A DNA stretch of 64,000 nucleotides from Candidatus Kapaibacterium sp. (GTDB taxonomy: Bacteria > Bacteroidota > Ignavibacteria > Kapaibacteriales > NICIL-2): assembly GCA_026003495.1 (NCBI GenBank), contig BPHK01000001.1, forward strand, positions 1,190,579 to 1,254,578, written 5' to 3'. A program made the position numbers and the translations under genes. Shown piece by piece: positions 27,106 to 36,537 of this stretch (positions are counted from its first letter, which is position 1; each line of letters begins with the position of its first letter). Under the pieces are notes generated by a model. The model was not told the DNA's origin. It did not search any database and was given only the letters and a program-made list of their open reading frames with translations.

Positions 27106-28356
27106 CTACTTGGCAAGCATCCGCTGGTATTCAGCCTGTATCAATGCTTGTTCTTCTGGCAACAGTTGGCGATTCCTCCGTGCCATTGAACGTCGAGCTG
27201 TATCGAGGGCTACATCAAGTGCATAGAGCCTCTGCTCGTTGATACCACCCCAGGTGAAGGAAGGAATCTCAGTCGGCGTATAACCTGCGCCGAAGATGTT
27301 CGCACTGATTCCTACCACTGTTCCTGTCGAAAACATGGTTGCGATTCCAGCTTTTGTATGATCGCCGCAGAGCAGGCCGAGGAACGTTCGCCCCGTTGCG
27401 ACTTTTCCAGACGGAAGCTCCACCGAGATTGGGCGGTAGGTGTTCTTGAGGTTGCTGGTATTGGCACCAGCGCCGAGATTGACCCACTCGCTGATGAAGG
27501 AATGTCCAAGAAATCCATCGTGCTGTTTGTTGGAGAAGCTCTGGAAGATTGTGCACTCTACCTCGCCACCAACTTTACACCACGGGCCAATGATCGTATT
27601 TGGGTAAATCTTCGCACCGACCTTGATGACGGAATGATCACCAATGGCACATGGCCCGATAATCGTAGCCTGTGGCATGATCGTGACGTTGTTGCCAATG
27701 ATGATTGGTCCTGCTGAAGCATCGAGCACGACAAGTGGAGCGATGGAGGAATTTTCGCCAACTGCGATTGCCTCAGCATTGAGCACCGCAACGCTCCCGC
27801 TACCGTAGTCAGCGTGGTGAATTGTGTGGTCTGCGTAAAACTCAAACTGCTCAGCAATTGTTGCATCTACGTACACAAAGAGATCCCACAGATACGTCAG
27901 CAGCGGTGCGTTGCGCAGCTCGTGCTTTTGCCAGCTAGAAGGAACGCTGCGTTCGAGGTCTTGCCAATCATGGGCGGCAAGTTGCTCCCATTGGTGCAGG
28001 GAGCAGCTGAGTGCGACAAGCTCGCTGCCAGCATAGAAGCACTGCGGAGGATTTCCGCAAGCGTGACGAGTAATCTGGCGCACAACTTCCTTGGTCGGAA
28101 GTAACCTGCTGGAGATGACAAGGACTGTACCTACGCCGAGCTGATGGCCACGGTATTCGGGAAAGCGCGCGTAGAACGAGGTGCGGTGTGCTGGGCGCCC
28201 CAGGCAATCAAGCAACGTTGTGCCCGTCAGACGTAGCCACGTTTCGATGATCGTCATAGCGCCGTAGCGAAGCTCCCAGGGCAAGTGGAGGATCGAAAAC
28301 GGGTAGAGCGTCGTCGGATGCGTAGGGTGTTCAATCAAGACGAGATTGGTAATCAT
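27106..28356 (-). CDS. GlmU-like sugar nucleotidyltransferase / left-handed beta-helix protein
   Basis: A 416-residue protein of the alternate GlmU type found in Bacteroidetes and relatives, in which a short nucleotidyltransferase-like N-terminus precedes a hexapeptide-repeat acyltransferase domain. The start shows TLYPFSILHLPWELRYGAMT, corresponding to the usual LLPLTxTRPVxxLRxGIxT segment but without its Thr-Arg pair. Hexapeptide repeats run from about residue 195 (IAVGENSSIAPLVVL) to 370 and contain the GlmU-like VNLGAGANTSNLKN and GLLCGDHTKAG. It overlaps the FKBP gene upstream by 4 nt and is the last gene of the pyrG operon. Probably makes a nucleotide sugar or acetylates one; the exact substrate is not clear. 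Confidence 0.78.
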   Translation of the reverse strand: MITNLVLIEHPTHPTTLYPFSILHLPWELRYGAMTIIETWLRLTGTTLLDCLGRPAHRTSFYARFPEYRGHQLGVGTVLVISSRLLPTKEVVRQITRHACGNPPQCFYAGSELVALSCSLHQWEQLAAHDWQDLERSVPSSWQKHELRNAPLLTYLWDLFVYVDATIAEQFEFYADHTIHHADYGSGSVAVLNAEAIAVGENSSIAPLVVLDASAGPIIIGNNVTIMPQATIIGPCAIGDHSVIKVGAKIYPNTIIGPWCKVGGEVECTIFQSFSNKQHDGFLGHSFISEWVNLGAGANTSNLKNTYRPISVELPSGKVATGRTFLGLLCGDHTKAGIATMFSTGTVVGISANIFGAGYTPTEIPSFTWGGINEQRLYALDVALDTARRSMARRNRQLLPEEQALIQAEYQRMLAK

Positions 28357-28862
28357 GGATCGAGTTTGACAAGTTCGAGATCAACGATGAGCGTTTCATT
28401 CGGTCCAATGCCGACGGACGGTCTGCCGCGCTCGCCATATGCAAGGTGTGGCGGGACAACCACGCGCCTTCGTCCGCCGACGCGCATTCCGCGGAGTGCG
28501 TACTTGAAACCTGGGAAGACCGACGTCGAGTCCGGGATGAATGCGTACACCTTCTTGCCTGCAAATTCGGTCGAGAACTCCTCCATCGTAGCAGCATGGT
28601 ATCCGATGAATCGGACGTAATGTCTGCGGCGTGGATCGGAGAGTTCGCCTTTTCCGTAAGCAATATCGATGATGATAAGTCCACTGGAGTCCCGTTGCTC
28701 GATTGCCGGTGCTGGTACTGCACGGATAGTATCGAGTGGCATCGTGAAAAAGTGCACGTAGCGAGCGCTGTCGTCGGGGGGCGCACTCGGCATTGGGCGT
28801 GCTGCACAAACAAGAGCGATGCTTGCCAGTAGCGTGCTATTCAATAGGATTTTGCACATCAT
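28353..28862 (-). CDS. FKBP-type peptidyl-prolyl cis-trans isomerase, exported
   Basis: A 169-residue protein with an N-terminal export signal ([20 protein letters not shown]) and an FKBP domain in the C-terminal two thirds. The core [20 protein letters not shown] followed by [10 protein letters not shown] is the classical FKBP active-site region, although two residues of the hydrophobic pocket are altered. Assists folding of periplasmic or outer-membrane proteins. The signal could be of lipoprotein type (ALVCAA), but this is not decisive. It overlaps the end of pyrG by 26 nt and the start of the GlmU-like gene by four. Confidence 0.85.
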   Translation of the reverse strand: MMCKILLNSTLLASIALVCAARPMPSAPPDDSARYVHFFTMPLDTIRAVPAPAIEQRDSSGLIIIDIAYGKGELSDPRRRHYVRFIGYHAATMEEFSTEFAGKKVYAFIPDSTSVFPGFKYALRGMRVGGRRRVVVPPHLAYGERGRPSVGIGPNETLIVDLELVKLDP

Positions 28863-30489
28863 CGGTGCCTTCGTCGTTCAATTTCAATCGCAACGCTGCT
28901 CGAACAAAATGCACAAAAAGAGGATGTCCGCTGACCGCACGGGATTTGAGCTCCGGATGAAATTGAACGCCGACAAACCATGGATGCGATTTGAGCTCGA
29001 TGATTTCAACCAGGCGATTATCAGGGGAAACACCGCTCATGACCATGCCGTGCTCTTCGAGCAGAGAGCGATAGGCGTTATTGAGTTCGTAGCGATGGCG
29101 ATGGCGCTCGAAGATAAGCTCTTGGTTATAGGCACGGTGTGCTTTTGTGCCGGCAAGCAGTGCGCAGGGGTAGGCTCCTAATCGCATTGTGCCGCCTTTA
29201 TGCTCGACCCGCTCTTGATCCGGCATCAAGTGGATAACGGGGTGGCGGGTGCGCTTGAATTCAGCGGAGTTGGCGTCGGCGATGCCACAGACATTTCTCG
29301 CAAACTCGATCACCGCACACTGCATCCCAAGGCAAATCCCGAAAAACGGAATGTTACGGGTGCGGACGTATTCAATTGCGGCGATCTTTCCTTCGATGCC
29401 ACGTGCACCAAAGCCTGGGGCAACAAGGACACCGCGTATGCCTCCGAGCAGTTCTTCAACATTCTCGCTGGTGACGTCCTCAGAGTTGATCCAACGCAGT
29501 TCGACCTTGCAGTTATTGATGGCACCAGCGTGGACGAATGCTTCGATGATGCTCTTGTACGAATCGTGGTAGCTGACGTACTTGCCCACAAGCGCGATTT
29601 CGACTGTTGTCCGTGGGTTTTTGATGCGCGCTACGAAGCGGGACCATGTATCCAACTCGAGTTCCCCAGCCTTGAGCCGGAGCTTGCGGAGCACGATTGT
29701 ATCGAGATTGCGCCGCGCCATGATAATCGGCACTTCGTAGATCGTCTCGACATCTGGCAGCTCGATGACAGCATCCTCAGCGACGTTGCAGAAGAGCGCA
29801 ATCTTGGTCCGTACTTCCTTCGGAATGCGATGCTCGGTGCGGCAGAGGATGATTTCTGGAATAATTCCGAACTCCATGAGTTCTTTGGCGGCATGTTGTG
29901 TAGGTTTAGTCTTCAATTCTCCCGCCGAGCGAATGAAGGGAACGTATGCAAGCAGAATCGTAATGCATGCACTTCGCCCACGCTCTAACGTGAGCTGGCG
30001 CGCTGCCTCGAGGTAGGGCTGCGATTCGATATCACCGACGGTGCCGCCAATTTCGATGATGACAATGTCGTACTCACCATCGAAGTATGTCATGCGCCGC
30101 TTGATTTCGTCGGTAATGTGCGGAATTACCTGAACGGTCTTGCCCAAGTAGTAGCCCCGACGCTCCCGCTGGATCACCTCGTAGTAGATTTGCCCCGTTG
30201 TCGCGTTGTTGAAGCGAGTCATCGAAACGTCGAGAAAGCGCTCGTAGTGCCCTAAGTCCAAGTCTGTCTCTGCGCCATCGTCGGTGACGTACACCTCGCC
30301 ATGTTGAAGCGGGTTCATCGTGCCGGGGTCAACGTTGATGTAGGGATCGAACTTGAGGATTGTTACCCGATAGCCACGCGACTTGAGGAGCAATCCCAAG
30401 GAGGCACAGGCAATACCTTTGCCGACGGAGCTGAGTACACCACCGACGACGAAGATGTACTTGGTTTTCCGTTTCGTATGTGATGCCAT
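28837..30489 (-). CDS. pyrG: CTP synthase
   Basis: Amidates UTP to CTP using glutamine and ATP. The N-terminal synthetase domain begins with [20 protein letters not shown] and contains [15 protein letters not shown]; the glutaminase domain (about residues 295-540) has the nucleophile Cys in [10 protein letters not shown] and the His/Glu pair in [11 protein letters not shown]. The length (550 aa) is typical. It heads the minus-strand operon pyrG-FKBP-GlmU-like and is divergent from the TonB receptor across 200 bases. With pyrB and carB it is the third pyrimidine gene here. Confidence 0.97.
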   Translation of the reverse strand: MASHTKRKTKYIFVVGGVLSSVGKGIACASLGLLLKSRGYRVTILKFDPYINVDPGTMNPLQHGEVYVTDDGAETDLDLGHYERFLDVSMTRFNNATTGQIYYEVIQRERRGYYLGKTVQVIPHITDEIKRRMTYFDGEYDIVIIEIGGTVGDIESQPYLEAARQLTLERGRSACITILLAYVPFIRSAGELKTKPTQHAAKELMEFGIIPEIILCRTEHRIPKEVRTKIALFCNVAEDAVIELPDVETIYEVPIIMARRNLDTIVLRKLRLKAGELELDTWSRFVARIKNPRTTVEIALVGKYVSYHDSYKSIIEAFVHAGAINNCKVELRWINSEDVTSENVEELLGGIRGVLVAPGFGARGIEGKIAAIEYVRTRNIPFFGICLGMQCAVIEFARNVCGIADANSAEFKRTRHPVIHLMPDQERVEHKGGTMRLGAYPCALLAGTKAHRAYNQELIFERHRHRYELNNAYRSLLEEHGMVMSGVSPDNRLVEIIELKSHPWFVGVQFHPELKSRAVSGHPLFVHFVRAALRLKLNDEGTDDVQNPIE

Positions 30490-30679
30490 CTGTAGCTGTG
30501 GAACGGTTCAGTGGAACGTGCAATGTCGTTGCTGCATGTAATTGGGAATTCCTGTGCGGTCAGCACGTAGGAACTGTTTTGTGCAGGCGATTGCAGGGTG
30601 CAAGTTATGAATCAGCATCAGAAAGCAGGGTTGAAACGATGTCACGAAATCATGAACGTCAAAGTGAAACTGCAGAACC
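30490..30679. other. Divergent intergenic region between pyrG and the TonB-dependent receptor
   Basis: About 200 bases carry the 5' ends of two divergent transcripts. I see no convincing -33/-7 pair for pyrG and no riboswitch-like fold. An open frame on the + strand (30480-30719) has no recognisable protein content. Confidence 0.5.
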
Positions 30680-30687
30680 TAACTTTG
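30680..30687 (+). promoter_or_regulatory. Possible TAnnTTTG -7 element for the TonB-dependent receptor gene
   Basis: TAACTTTG is an exact match to the -7 consensus. It lies 5 bases before GTG 30692, which would leave no leader; this argues for the later GTG 30725 as the start. No TTG at the expected -33 distance. Confidence 0.3.
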
Positions 30688-30724
30688 CACGGTGCTACAA
30701 CTTTACGTTACAGTCTTGAGCATT

Positions 30725-33700
30725 GTGCGGCATGGTAGCGTACTCCTTGCAACGCTGATTGCGGCTGCAGCACTTGCAATGGCGCAAGGAGTTACCACAG
30801 GTTCGATCAGCGGTAGTGTGCGTGACCGGAAAAGCGGAGAAGCACTCTATGGTGCCACGGTAGTTGCAGAACACCTTCCAACTGGCTCACGCTATGGAGC
30901 AAAGACTCAGCGAAACGGACGCTTTTCTCTCCGCGGTGTCCGAGTTGGTGGGCCGTACCGATTGCGCGTCTCGTACGTTGGCTACCGTCCCGACACGGTC
31001 GAGAACATTTTCGTTGAGTTGGGGCAGGAAGCGTTCATCTCTGTCGAGTTGCTCAGTGCTGAGGCGTTTGCCAAAGAGGTTGTTGTCACTGGCGATCGTG
31101 ACCGTACGTTCTCACCTGCCAAAACAGGCAGTGGCAGCGCCGTCTCTGCCGAAGAAATTGCATCGCTTCCAGCAATCAACCGCTCGCTTTCGGACATTGC
31201 ACGTGTCAACCCCTACGCGACGCAAACGACTGCGTTCGGCGCTGATGATGGCCTGCAAGGCATAAGCATCCTCGGGACAAATTCCCGCTACAACAACATC
31301 CAGATTGACGGCGCAGTGGCAAACGACATCTTCGGTCTTGGGCAAGCAGGAACAGCGGGAAGTCAAGCCAACGCGAACCTTCTCTCGCTTGACGCCATCG
31401 AGGAGCTGCAGGTGAACATCTCACCGTATGACATCCGCCAGAGCGGCTTTACTGGTGGGCTTATCAACGCAGTCACTCGGAGCGGGACGAATACATTCAG
31501 AGGTTCAGCGTTCTTCTACGGGCGCAATCAAGCGCTCGTTGGTCCCAGCCCGGATGCGCTCCGCCAGCCTTATGCGCAGTTCAGTGATGCACAGTTTGGA
31601 GCACGCCTTGGGGGCCCGATCATCCACGATCGGTTGTTCTTCCACGTCACGACTGAGACGCGACTGCGGCAGCGCCCGCTCGAAATTGCGCTCAACAATC
31701 CGAATGCGCTCAATAACTTTCCGCACAGCAAGGCAGAACTTGACGAAATAATTCGAGCCGTCCGTGACGTCTATGGCTACGACGCTGGAACGGCAGATTT
31801 GTTCATCTCGCGAAACAACACATTCAACATCATCGCTCGCTTCGATTGGAACCTTTCCGATCGGCACAAGCTGCAGTTTCGCCATAACTACACCAACGCA
31901 TTTCAGGACCGCAACGTCCTCCGCACGCGGCAAATTTTTTCGCTCTCGAGTCAGTGGAATGAGTTCCGCAGCATCAACAACTCTTCGGTGCTGCAGTGGA
32001 ATTCGATCTGGGGCGAGAATATGGCAAACGAGTTTCGCATCGCATGGACGCAGACCAACGATGAACGAGTTCTTCGAACAGCACCCTTCCCGCAGGTGAA
32101 AGTTATGCTCGGCGCCGATCAAGTGCTGCTTGGTCCGGAGCGGAATTCCCAGGCAAATGCGCTCGATCAGTCTCAGCTTGCTCTCACGAACGACTTTTCC
32201 ATTTTCCTTGGCGAGCATACCATCACCATCGGCACCCACAACGAGCTCTACCGCTTCAACAACCTCTTCATCCCAGATTACTTCGGTACGTACACGTTCC
32301 GTGATGTGCAAGCATTGCGCGATCGGACACCGAGTTTTTACCAAGTCAGCTACGCAAATCTGAATGTCACTGGTGGTGATCCATCACCGCGCGCTCGCTG
32401 GAGCATGATGCAAAGCGGCATCTACCTCATGGACGAATGGACGGTCTTCCCACGCTTGCGCCTTACGCTTGGCGTTCGCGCCGATGTGCCGGTGTATTTC
32501 GATCGTCCGTATGAAAATCCACTCTTTGCTGCACGGTTCGATTCTCTTGCGCGGGCATATGCAGCGTTGCCAGATTCGCTCAAAACGTACTACCAGGAAA
32601 TCCCACTCGGCTTGCGTACAAATCGTCTCCCCGACGCGCGACCTCTCTGGGGACCACGGCTCGGCTTCAACTACGATGTGACGGGCGATCGGAGAGTTCA
32701 GCTCCGAGGTGGTACTGGGATTTTCAGCGGACGAGTGCCAGCGGTATGGCTTTCAAATCAGTTTAGCAACACAGGAGTTGATCTCCTTCGCGTCAGCATC
32801 GGTCGAGATAACGACGCGAACGCACCACTCCTGATGCGGCTCGATTCACCATCGGTGCCGCTCCGCGTAACGCTTGATCCCTACAATCCACCAAAACCTG
32901 GGGATCCCTCGTTCCCAGGACAACCGATTGCCACAACGCAGATCAACGTTACTGATCCGAACTTCCGCTTCCCACAAGTATGGCGTTCGACTCTTGGCGT
33001 TGACGTTCAGCTGGAGCGGTGGCTTCGTCTGACCTCCGAGCTTATGTACGGTCAAATGCTCAACATGGTTGAGTTCCGTAACATCAACCTCCGCCGGTCG
33101 CTGGTGATGCCACTGTCGCCACTCGATGGACGCCCAATGTATGCACGGTCGCCCTCGGGACGCACGGATTCAAACGCTGCGCCAGAATTTACCCAGGTCA
33201 TCCTCCTCACAAGCCGCAATGAAGGGTACCAATACAGCGGCATGCTCTCGCTGGCGCTGCAAGAGAACAACCCACTCGTGCGGGGCGTGAGCGGGACAAT
33301 TTCTTATGTGTACTTGGCAACCTATGACCTTGCCGATGCAACAGCCTCGACAGCGCTATCGAACTGGCAGAATACCGATGCGACTGATCCGAATCGAGCC
33401 ACGCTTGGACGGTCGAACTTTGATGTACCTCACCGGATCACGGCGAGTATCTTCTACCGCGTTCGCCTCATTGAGTCGCTGACGACGACGCTCGGCATCT
33501 TCTACACAGGCAATTCTGGACGACCCTACAGCTTCACGTACATTGGGGATTACAACGGCGATGGTCTTACGTACAACGATCTCATCTACGTCCCACGGCA
33601 AGAGGATCTGGGCAGCCGGGTTGTCGTTGTTCCCCCTGGAGGTTTGGACCTTCGCACTGCGGATCAAATCTGGAAGCAGCTGATGGATTTCATCGAAGCC

Positions 33701-34081
33701 AATGATGTGCTACGTCGCTACCGAGGGCAGGTGCTGCCACGCAATTCAATGCGTGAGCCGTGGATTCATCAGCTCGACCTTCGATTAGTGCAAGAGTTGC
33801 CATCGGTGGGCGCAACTCGTTTGGAACTGACGCTCGATGTCCAGAACCTCCTCAACCTGCTCAACAGCAGGTGGGGGCTGCAGCAGTACGTCAACTTCCA
33901 GAGCTACCGACTTATCACCCTTGTGACCGACCCAACGACGGGCACGCCATTCGATGCGCAAGGTCGCTTGCGAATCTCCTATTCGTCGCCGACGACGTCC
34001 AACGGCAAACCAGGCATATACGAAACTGATTCGTTCTTTTCCCGATGGCGCATGCAGCTTGGACTTCGCGTTTCGTTCTGA
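30725..34081 (+). CDS. Oar-like TonB-dependent outer-membrane receptor
   Basis: A large (about 1118 aa) outer-membrane beta-barrel receptor. After a signal peptide (VLLATLIAAAALAMAQ) comes a carboxypeptidase-regulatory-like beta domain (GSISGSVRDRKSGEALYGAT to about residue 100), a plug domain with NSRYNNIQIDGAVANDIFGL and SQANANLLSLDAIEELQVN, then the barrel, ending in a terminal Phe (WRMQLGLRVSF). This order is that of Oar/CarboxypepD-reg TonB receptors. Start is GTG 30725, TTG 30716 or GTG 30692; the first gives the best signal peptide and leaves room for the promoter element. There is no susD partner gene. The ligand is unknown; the downstream DUF4397, nuclease and speA genes run in the same direction. 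Confidence 0.88.
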   Translation: MRHGSVLLATLIAAAALAMAQGVTTGSISGSVRDRKSGEALYGATVVAEHLPTGSRYGAKTQRNGRFSLRGVRVGGPYRLRVSYVGYRPDTVENIFVELGQEAFISVELLSAEAFAKEVVVTGDRDRTFSPAKTGSGSAVSAEEIASLPAINRSLSDIARVNPYATQTTAFGADDGLQGISILGTNSRYNNIQIDGAVANDIFGLGQAGTAGSQANANLLSLDAIEELQVNISPYDIRQSGFTGGLINAVTRSGTNTFRGSAFFYGRNQALVGPSPDALRQPYAQFSDAQFGARLGGPIIHDRLFFHVTTETRLRQRPLEIALNNPNALNNFPHSKAELDEIIRAVRDVYGYDAGTADLFISRNNTFNIIARFDWNLSDRHKLQFRHNYTNAFQDRNVLRTRQIFSLSSQWNEFRSINNSSVLQWNSIWGENMANEFRIAWTQTNDERVLRTAPFPQVKVMLGADQVLLGPERNSQANALDQSQLALTNDFSIFLGEHTITIGTHNELYRFNNLFIPDYFGTYTFRDVQALRDRTPSFYQVSYANLNVTGGDPSPRARWSMMQSGIYLMDEWTVFPRLRLTLGVRADVPVYFDRPYENPLFAARFDSLARAYAALPDSLKTYYQEIPLGLRTNRLPDARPLWGPRLGFNYDVTGDRRVQLRGGTGIFSGRVPAVWLSNQFSNTGVDLLRVSIGRDNDANAPLLMRLDSPSVPLRVTLDPYNPPKPGDPSFPGQPIATTQINVTDPNFRFPQVWRSTLGVDVQLERWLRLTSELMYGQMLNMVEFRNINLRRSLVMPLSPLDGRPMYARSPSGRTDSNAAPEFTQVILLTSRNEGYQYSGMLSLALQENNPLVRGVSGTISYVYLATYDLADATASTALSNWQNTDATDPNRATLGRSNFDVPHRITASIFYRVRLIESLTTTLGIFYTGNSGRPYSFTYIGDYNGDGLTYNDLIYVPRQEDLGSRVVVVPPGGLDLRTADQIWKQLMDFIEANDVLRRYRGQVLPRNSMREPWIHQLDLRLVQELPSVGATRLELTLDVQNLLNLLNSRWGLQQYVNFQSYRLITLVTDPTTGTPFDAQGRLRISYSSPTTSNGKPGIYETDSFFSRWRMQLGLRVSF

Positions 34082-34734
34082 ACATCTTGCTCTGTACAGC
34101 AGCCTGTATCGAAGGCTGCCAGAACGGTGTCGTTACATTTACTGGCGGAACAGCGTACGTACGCCTGTTCAATGCACAGACGAAAACCGATGCAGTGACG
34201 CTCTTTGCCGATAGTGTTCGGCGTGTTGCGTTACAACTGCCAGGGACCATAAGTAGTGCGATTCCGGTACCTGCAGGCACATATGTACTGCTTGATGTAC
34301 GTGGTGCAAATGACACTGCACTACGGATAGCCTCGCAACGGTACGTGATGGCCGACGGCCAATCCTACACGATTATCGTTCGTGGTAGAACGATTACGGA
34401 CTTCTTCCGCCCAATTGTAGATACAGCACAAAGTCCGTTCGCAGGGAAAGCGGCCATCAAAATCATCAACGTCTCGGAGGAGACGTTCGTCACGGTGAAC
34501 GCGAACGGTTCTCCACTCGGTCTGCCTGTCGTTGACGCACAGACCGTATTGCCGTTTACAAGCCTCGAGGCAGGAACGGTTCAGCTTTCTGTACTCGATG
34601 CAGATCGGAACGTGGCAATTGGAAGCGATTCTACCGTAGTTTTGGAAGCCGGACAGTGCTACTACCTTTTTGTGCACGACTATCGCAGTGGCGCAGAGGT
34701 GCTGCAGCGCTGGTTTCTCCGCAAAGTTCAATGA
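34045..34734 (+). CDS. DUF4397 domain-containing, probably lipid-anchored protein
   Basis: A 229-residue exported protein. The N-terminus has a hydrophobic segment with cysteines (FVLNILLCTAACIEGC), so a lipoprotein is likely but the exact Cys is unclear. Two beta-rich repeats resembling DUF4397 follow: AYVRLFNAQTKTDAVTLFAD, then AAIKIINVSEETFVTVNANG, each with a later Tyr-rich strand (GTYVLLDV, CYYLFVHDY). It overlaps the 3' end of the receptor gene by 37 nt, which supports co-expression. Function unknown; proteins of this family are usually cell-surface. Confidence 0.78.
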   Translation: MAHAAWTSRFVLNILLCTAACIEGCQNGVVTFTGGTAYVRLFNAQTKTDAVTLFADSVRRVALQLPGTISSAIPVPAGTYVLLDVRGANDTALRIASQRYVMADGQSYTIIVRGRTITDFFRPIVDTAQSPFAGKAAIKIINVSEETFVTVNANGSPLGLPVVDAQTVLPFTSLEAGTVQLSVLDADRNVAIGSDSTVVLEAGQCYYLFVHDYRSGAEVLQRWFLRKVQ

Positions 34735-34755
34735 TGTCTCACAAGGGTTTGTTAC

Positions 34756-36534
34756 ATGAGTAGGCTTGTAATGTTCTTGATCGCTGCGATTGCAGCAGGT
34801 GCCCAAACCTACATCCCAATTGCGCAGTTCAAGCAGCGCGCGTTTGGTGATTCACTCCGTGCTGGTGAACGCATCGCAGGACGCGTTACGGTGGCTGATC
34901 AATTCCGCAACACCAGCTACATCCAGGATGCCAGTGGCGGGATTGCTGTATTTAACTCCGCGTTCCGAATGGGTGTTCACGTAGGCGATTCAGTGGAGAT
35001 ACTCTCCGGCACGTTGACGGAATTTGGTCAAACGACAGGGCAATCCGGCACTGGTCTGAGCGAAATCACCGGCTCGGTGGTGTTTCAGGTCATTCCAGTC
35101 GCCCGTGTCGAACCTTCGCCACGTACAGCCTCGATTCCTTCCATTGGCGAAGCACTCGAGGGCGTGCTTGTCCGCGTCCGCAATGTTGAATTCGTTGAAA
35201 CTGGAATCTTCCAGGGTGACCGCAACTACACCGTCCGAAATGCGACTGGTGATCAGCTTCAGGTTCGCATTGATGCGAACACAGAAATTGCTCGCAACAG
35301 CTTGCCTCTCCCAACAGGGCGCATTGACATTGTGGGCGTCATTTCCCAGTTCCGCGGTACCTATCAGCTCTTGCCGCGCGTTGCGGCTGATGTTGGGCTG
35401 ACGATCGAGCGCGATACTCTTCCCAAGAGCGCAACACTCGACGTGACGACGTGGAATCTCCTCTGGTTCGGTACGACCGATACTACACTTGGTGTTGCGA
35501 ACAAGCAGCGGCAGTTCAATAGCATTCGAATTGCGTTGGACTCGATGCGCTCGGATATTTATGCATTCCAAGAGGTCGTGACGCAGTCTGTGCTCGATAG
35601 TCTTGCAGGCGTAGTACAGGGAAGCTACACTGGCCACCTTGCACCAATTGATCAGCAACAGAAGATGGCATATCTTGTTTCACAGGATAATGTCCAGGTT
35701 GTTGAGACAGGGCTCTCTGTCAACGGTGGTCCGCAAGCCTGGGCCAGCGGACGCTTCCCATTCCGAATGACTGCCCACTGTACGATTGGAGGGGTGGAGA
35801 AACGGATAGTTCTCTTCAACATCCATGCGAAAGCAACAGGTGACTCAACCACCGCGCAGCAAGATTGGCAACGCCGAAAGACGGATGCAGAAACGTTCTA
35901 CGACTACCTCAATACGTTTTACGCAAGCGTTCCAGTGATCATTCTCGGTGACTTCAACGATGATGTCGTCACTTCTGTCGTGTCACCGAATCCGACGCCG
36001 TATCAAGTGTTCATTGATGATTCTGCCCACTGGCGTGTGCTGACACGTCCGTTGAGCTTGCTGGGACTGCGGTCGTACATTGGCTCGACGGTCAACGCGC
36101 GGATGCTCGATCAGATCATCGTTTCTGATGAACTCTTCGGCGCTGTACATCGGACGTACCTTGAAGCGCCAAACGCTTTTCTCTCGAGCTACACAACGAC
36201 CGTCAGCGACCATTTACCGGTTACCGTTCGCATTCGGTTAGAGGACGTTGTAACAAGCGTTGAATCCACAGATGATGCCAGGGATGTGCGTGTCGGCCCC
36301 AACCCCGCGTCGGATCGTGCGTTCGTCGAGATCGTGTCCGCCATGCCGTCGGATCTTCGGGTTACGCTTTACGACGCTTACGGACGAACGGTCGCACGGC
36401 TTGCCGACGAAACTATCGGCGCACAAATCCGTGTCATTCCGATCGAGTGCGCGAATCTGGCGCCGGGAATGTATGGAATCTTCATCGAATGTAACGGCAC
36501 CGCACGCATGTATCCATTTGTTGTTGTTCACTAA
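34756..36534 (+). CDS. Secreted endonuclease/exonuclease/phosphatase-family protein with T9SS sorting domain
   Basis: A 592-residue modular protein: signal peptide (FLIAAIAAGAQ), an OB-fold-like N-terminal region (RVTVADQFRNTSYIQDASGG), and an EEP catalytic domain from about residue 225. The EEP motifs are intact: TTWNLLWFG (Asn), YAFQEVV (metal-binding Glu), ILGDFNDD (Asp, Asn) and the final SDHLPV (Asp-His). The last 80 residues (GPNPASDRAFVEIVS to the end, with LYDAYGRTVARL and NLAPGMYGIF) form a T9SS C-terminal sorting domain. The product is therefore likely exported to the surface, where it may cut nucleic acids or release phosphate; substrate unknown. Confidence 0.88.
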   Translation: MSRLVMFLIAAIAAGAQTYIPIAQFKQRAFGDSLRAGERIAGRVTVADQFRNTSYIQDASGGIAVFNSAFRMGVHVGDSVEILSGTLTEFGQTTGQSGTGLSEITGSVVFQVIPVARVEPSPRTASIPSIGEALEGVLVRVRNVEFVETGIFQGDRNYTVRNATGDQLQVRIDANTEIARNSLPLPTGRIDIVGVISQFRGTYQLLPRVAADVGLTIERDTLPKSATLDVTTWNLLWFGTTDTTLGVANKQRQFNSIRIALDSMRSDIYAFQEVVTQSVLDSLAGVVQGSYTGHLAPIDQQQKMAYLVSQDNVQVVETGLSVNGGPQAWASGRFPFRMTAHCTIGGVEKRIVLFNIHAKATGDSTTAQQDWQRRKTDAETFYDYLNTFYASVPVIILGDFNDDVVTSVVSPNPTPYQVFIDDSAHWRVLTRPLSLLGLRSYIGSTVNARMLDQIIVSDELFGAVHRTYLEAPNAFLSSYTTTVSDHLPVTVRIRLEDVVTSVESTDDARDVRVGPNPASDRAFVEIVSAMPSDLRVTLYDAYGRTVARLADETIGAQIRVIPIECANLAPGMYGIFIECNGTARMYPFVVVH

Positions 36535-36537
36535 CCA

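Noticed and set aside
27091-27109. GTAGC-GCGA-GCTAC hairpin at the convergent ends of the TlpA-like and GlmU-like genes
   Set aside because: Only five base pairs, no T-run, and it overlaps the coding end of the GlmU-like gene.
29200-29988. Open frame of 262 codons opposite pyrG
   Set aside because: Shadow of a conserved enzyme; composition is typical of a reversed coding strand.
30480-30719. Small frame in the pyrG-receptor intergenic region
   Set aside because: No conserved motif and it overlaps both gene starts; better explained as regulatory DNA.
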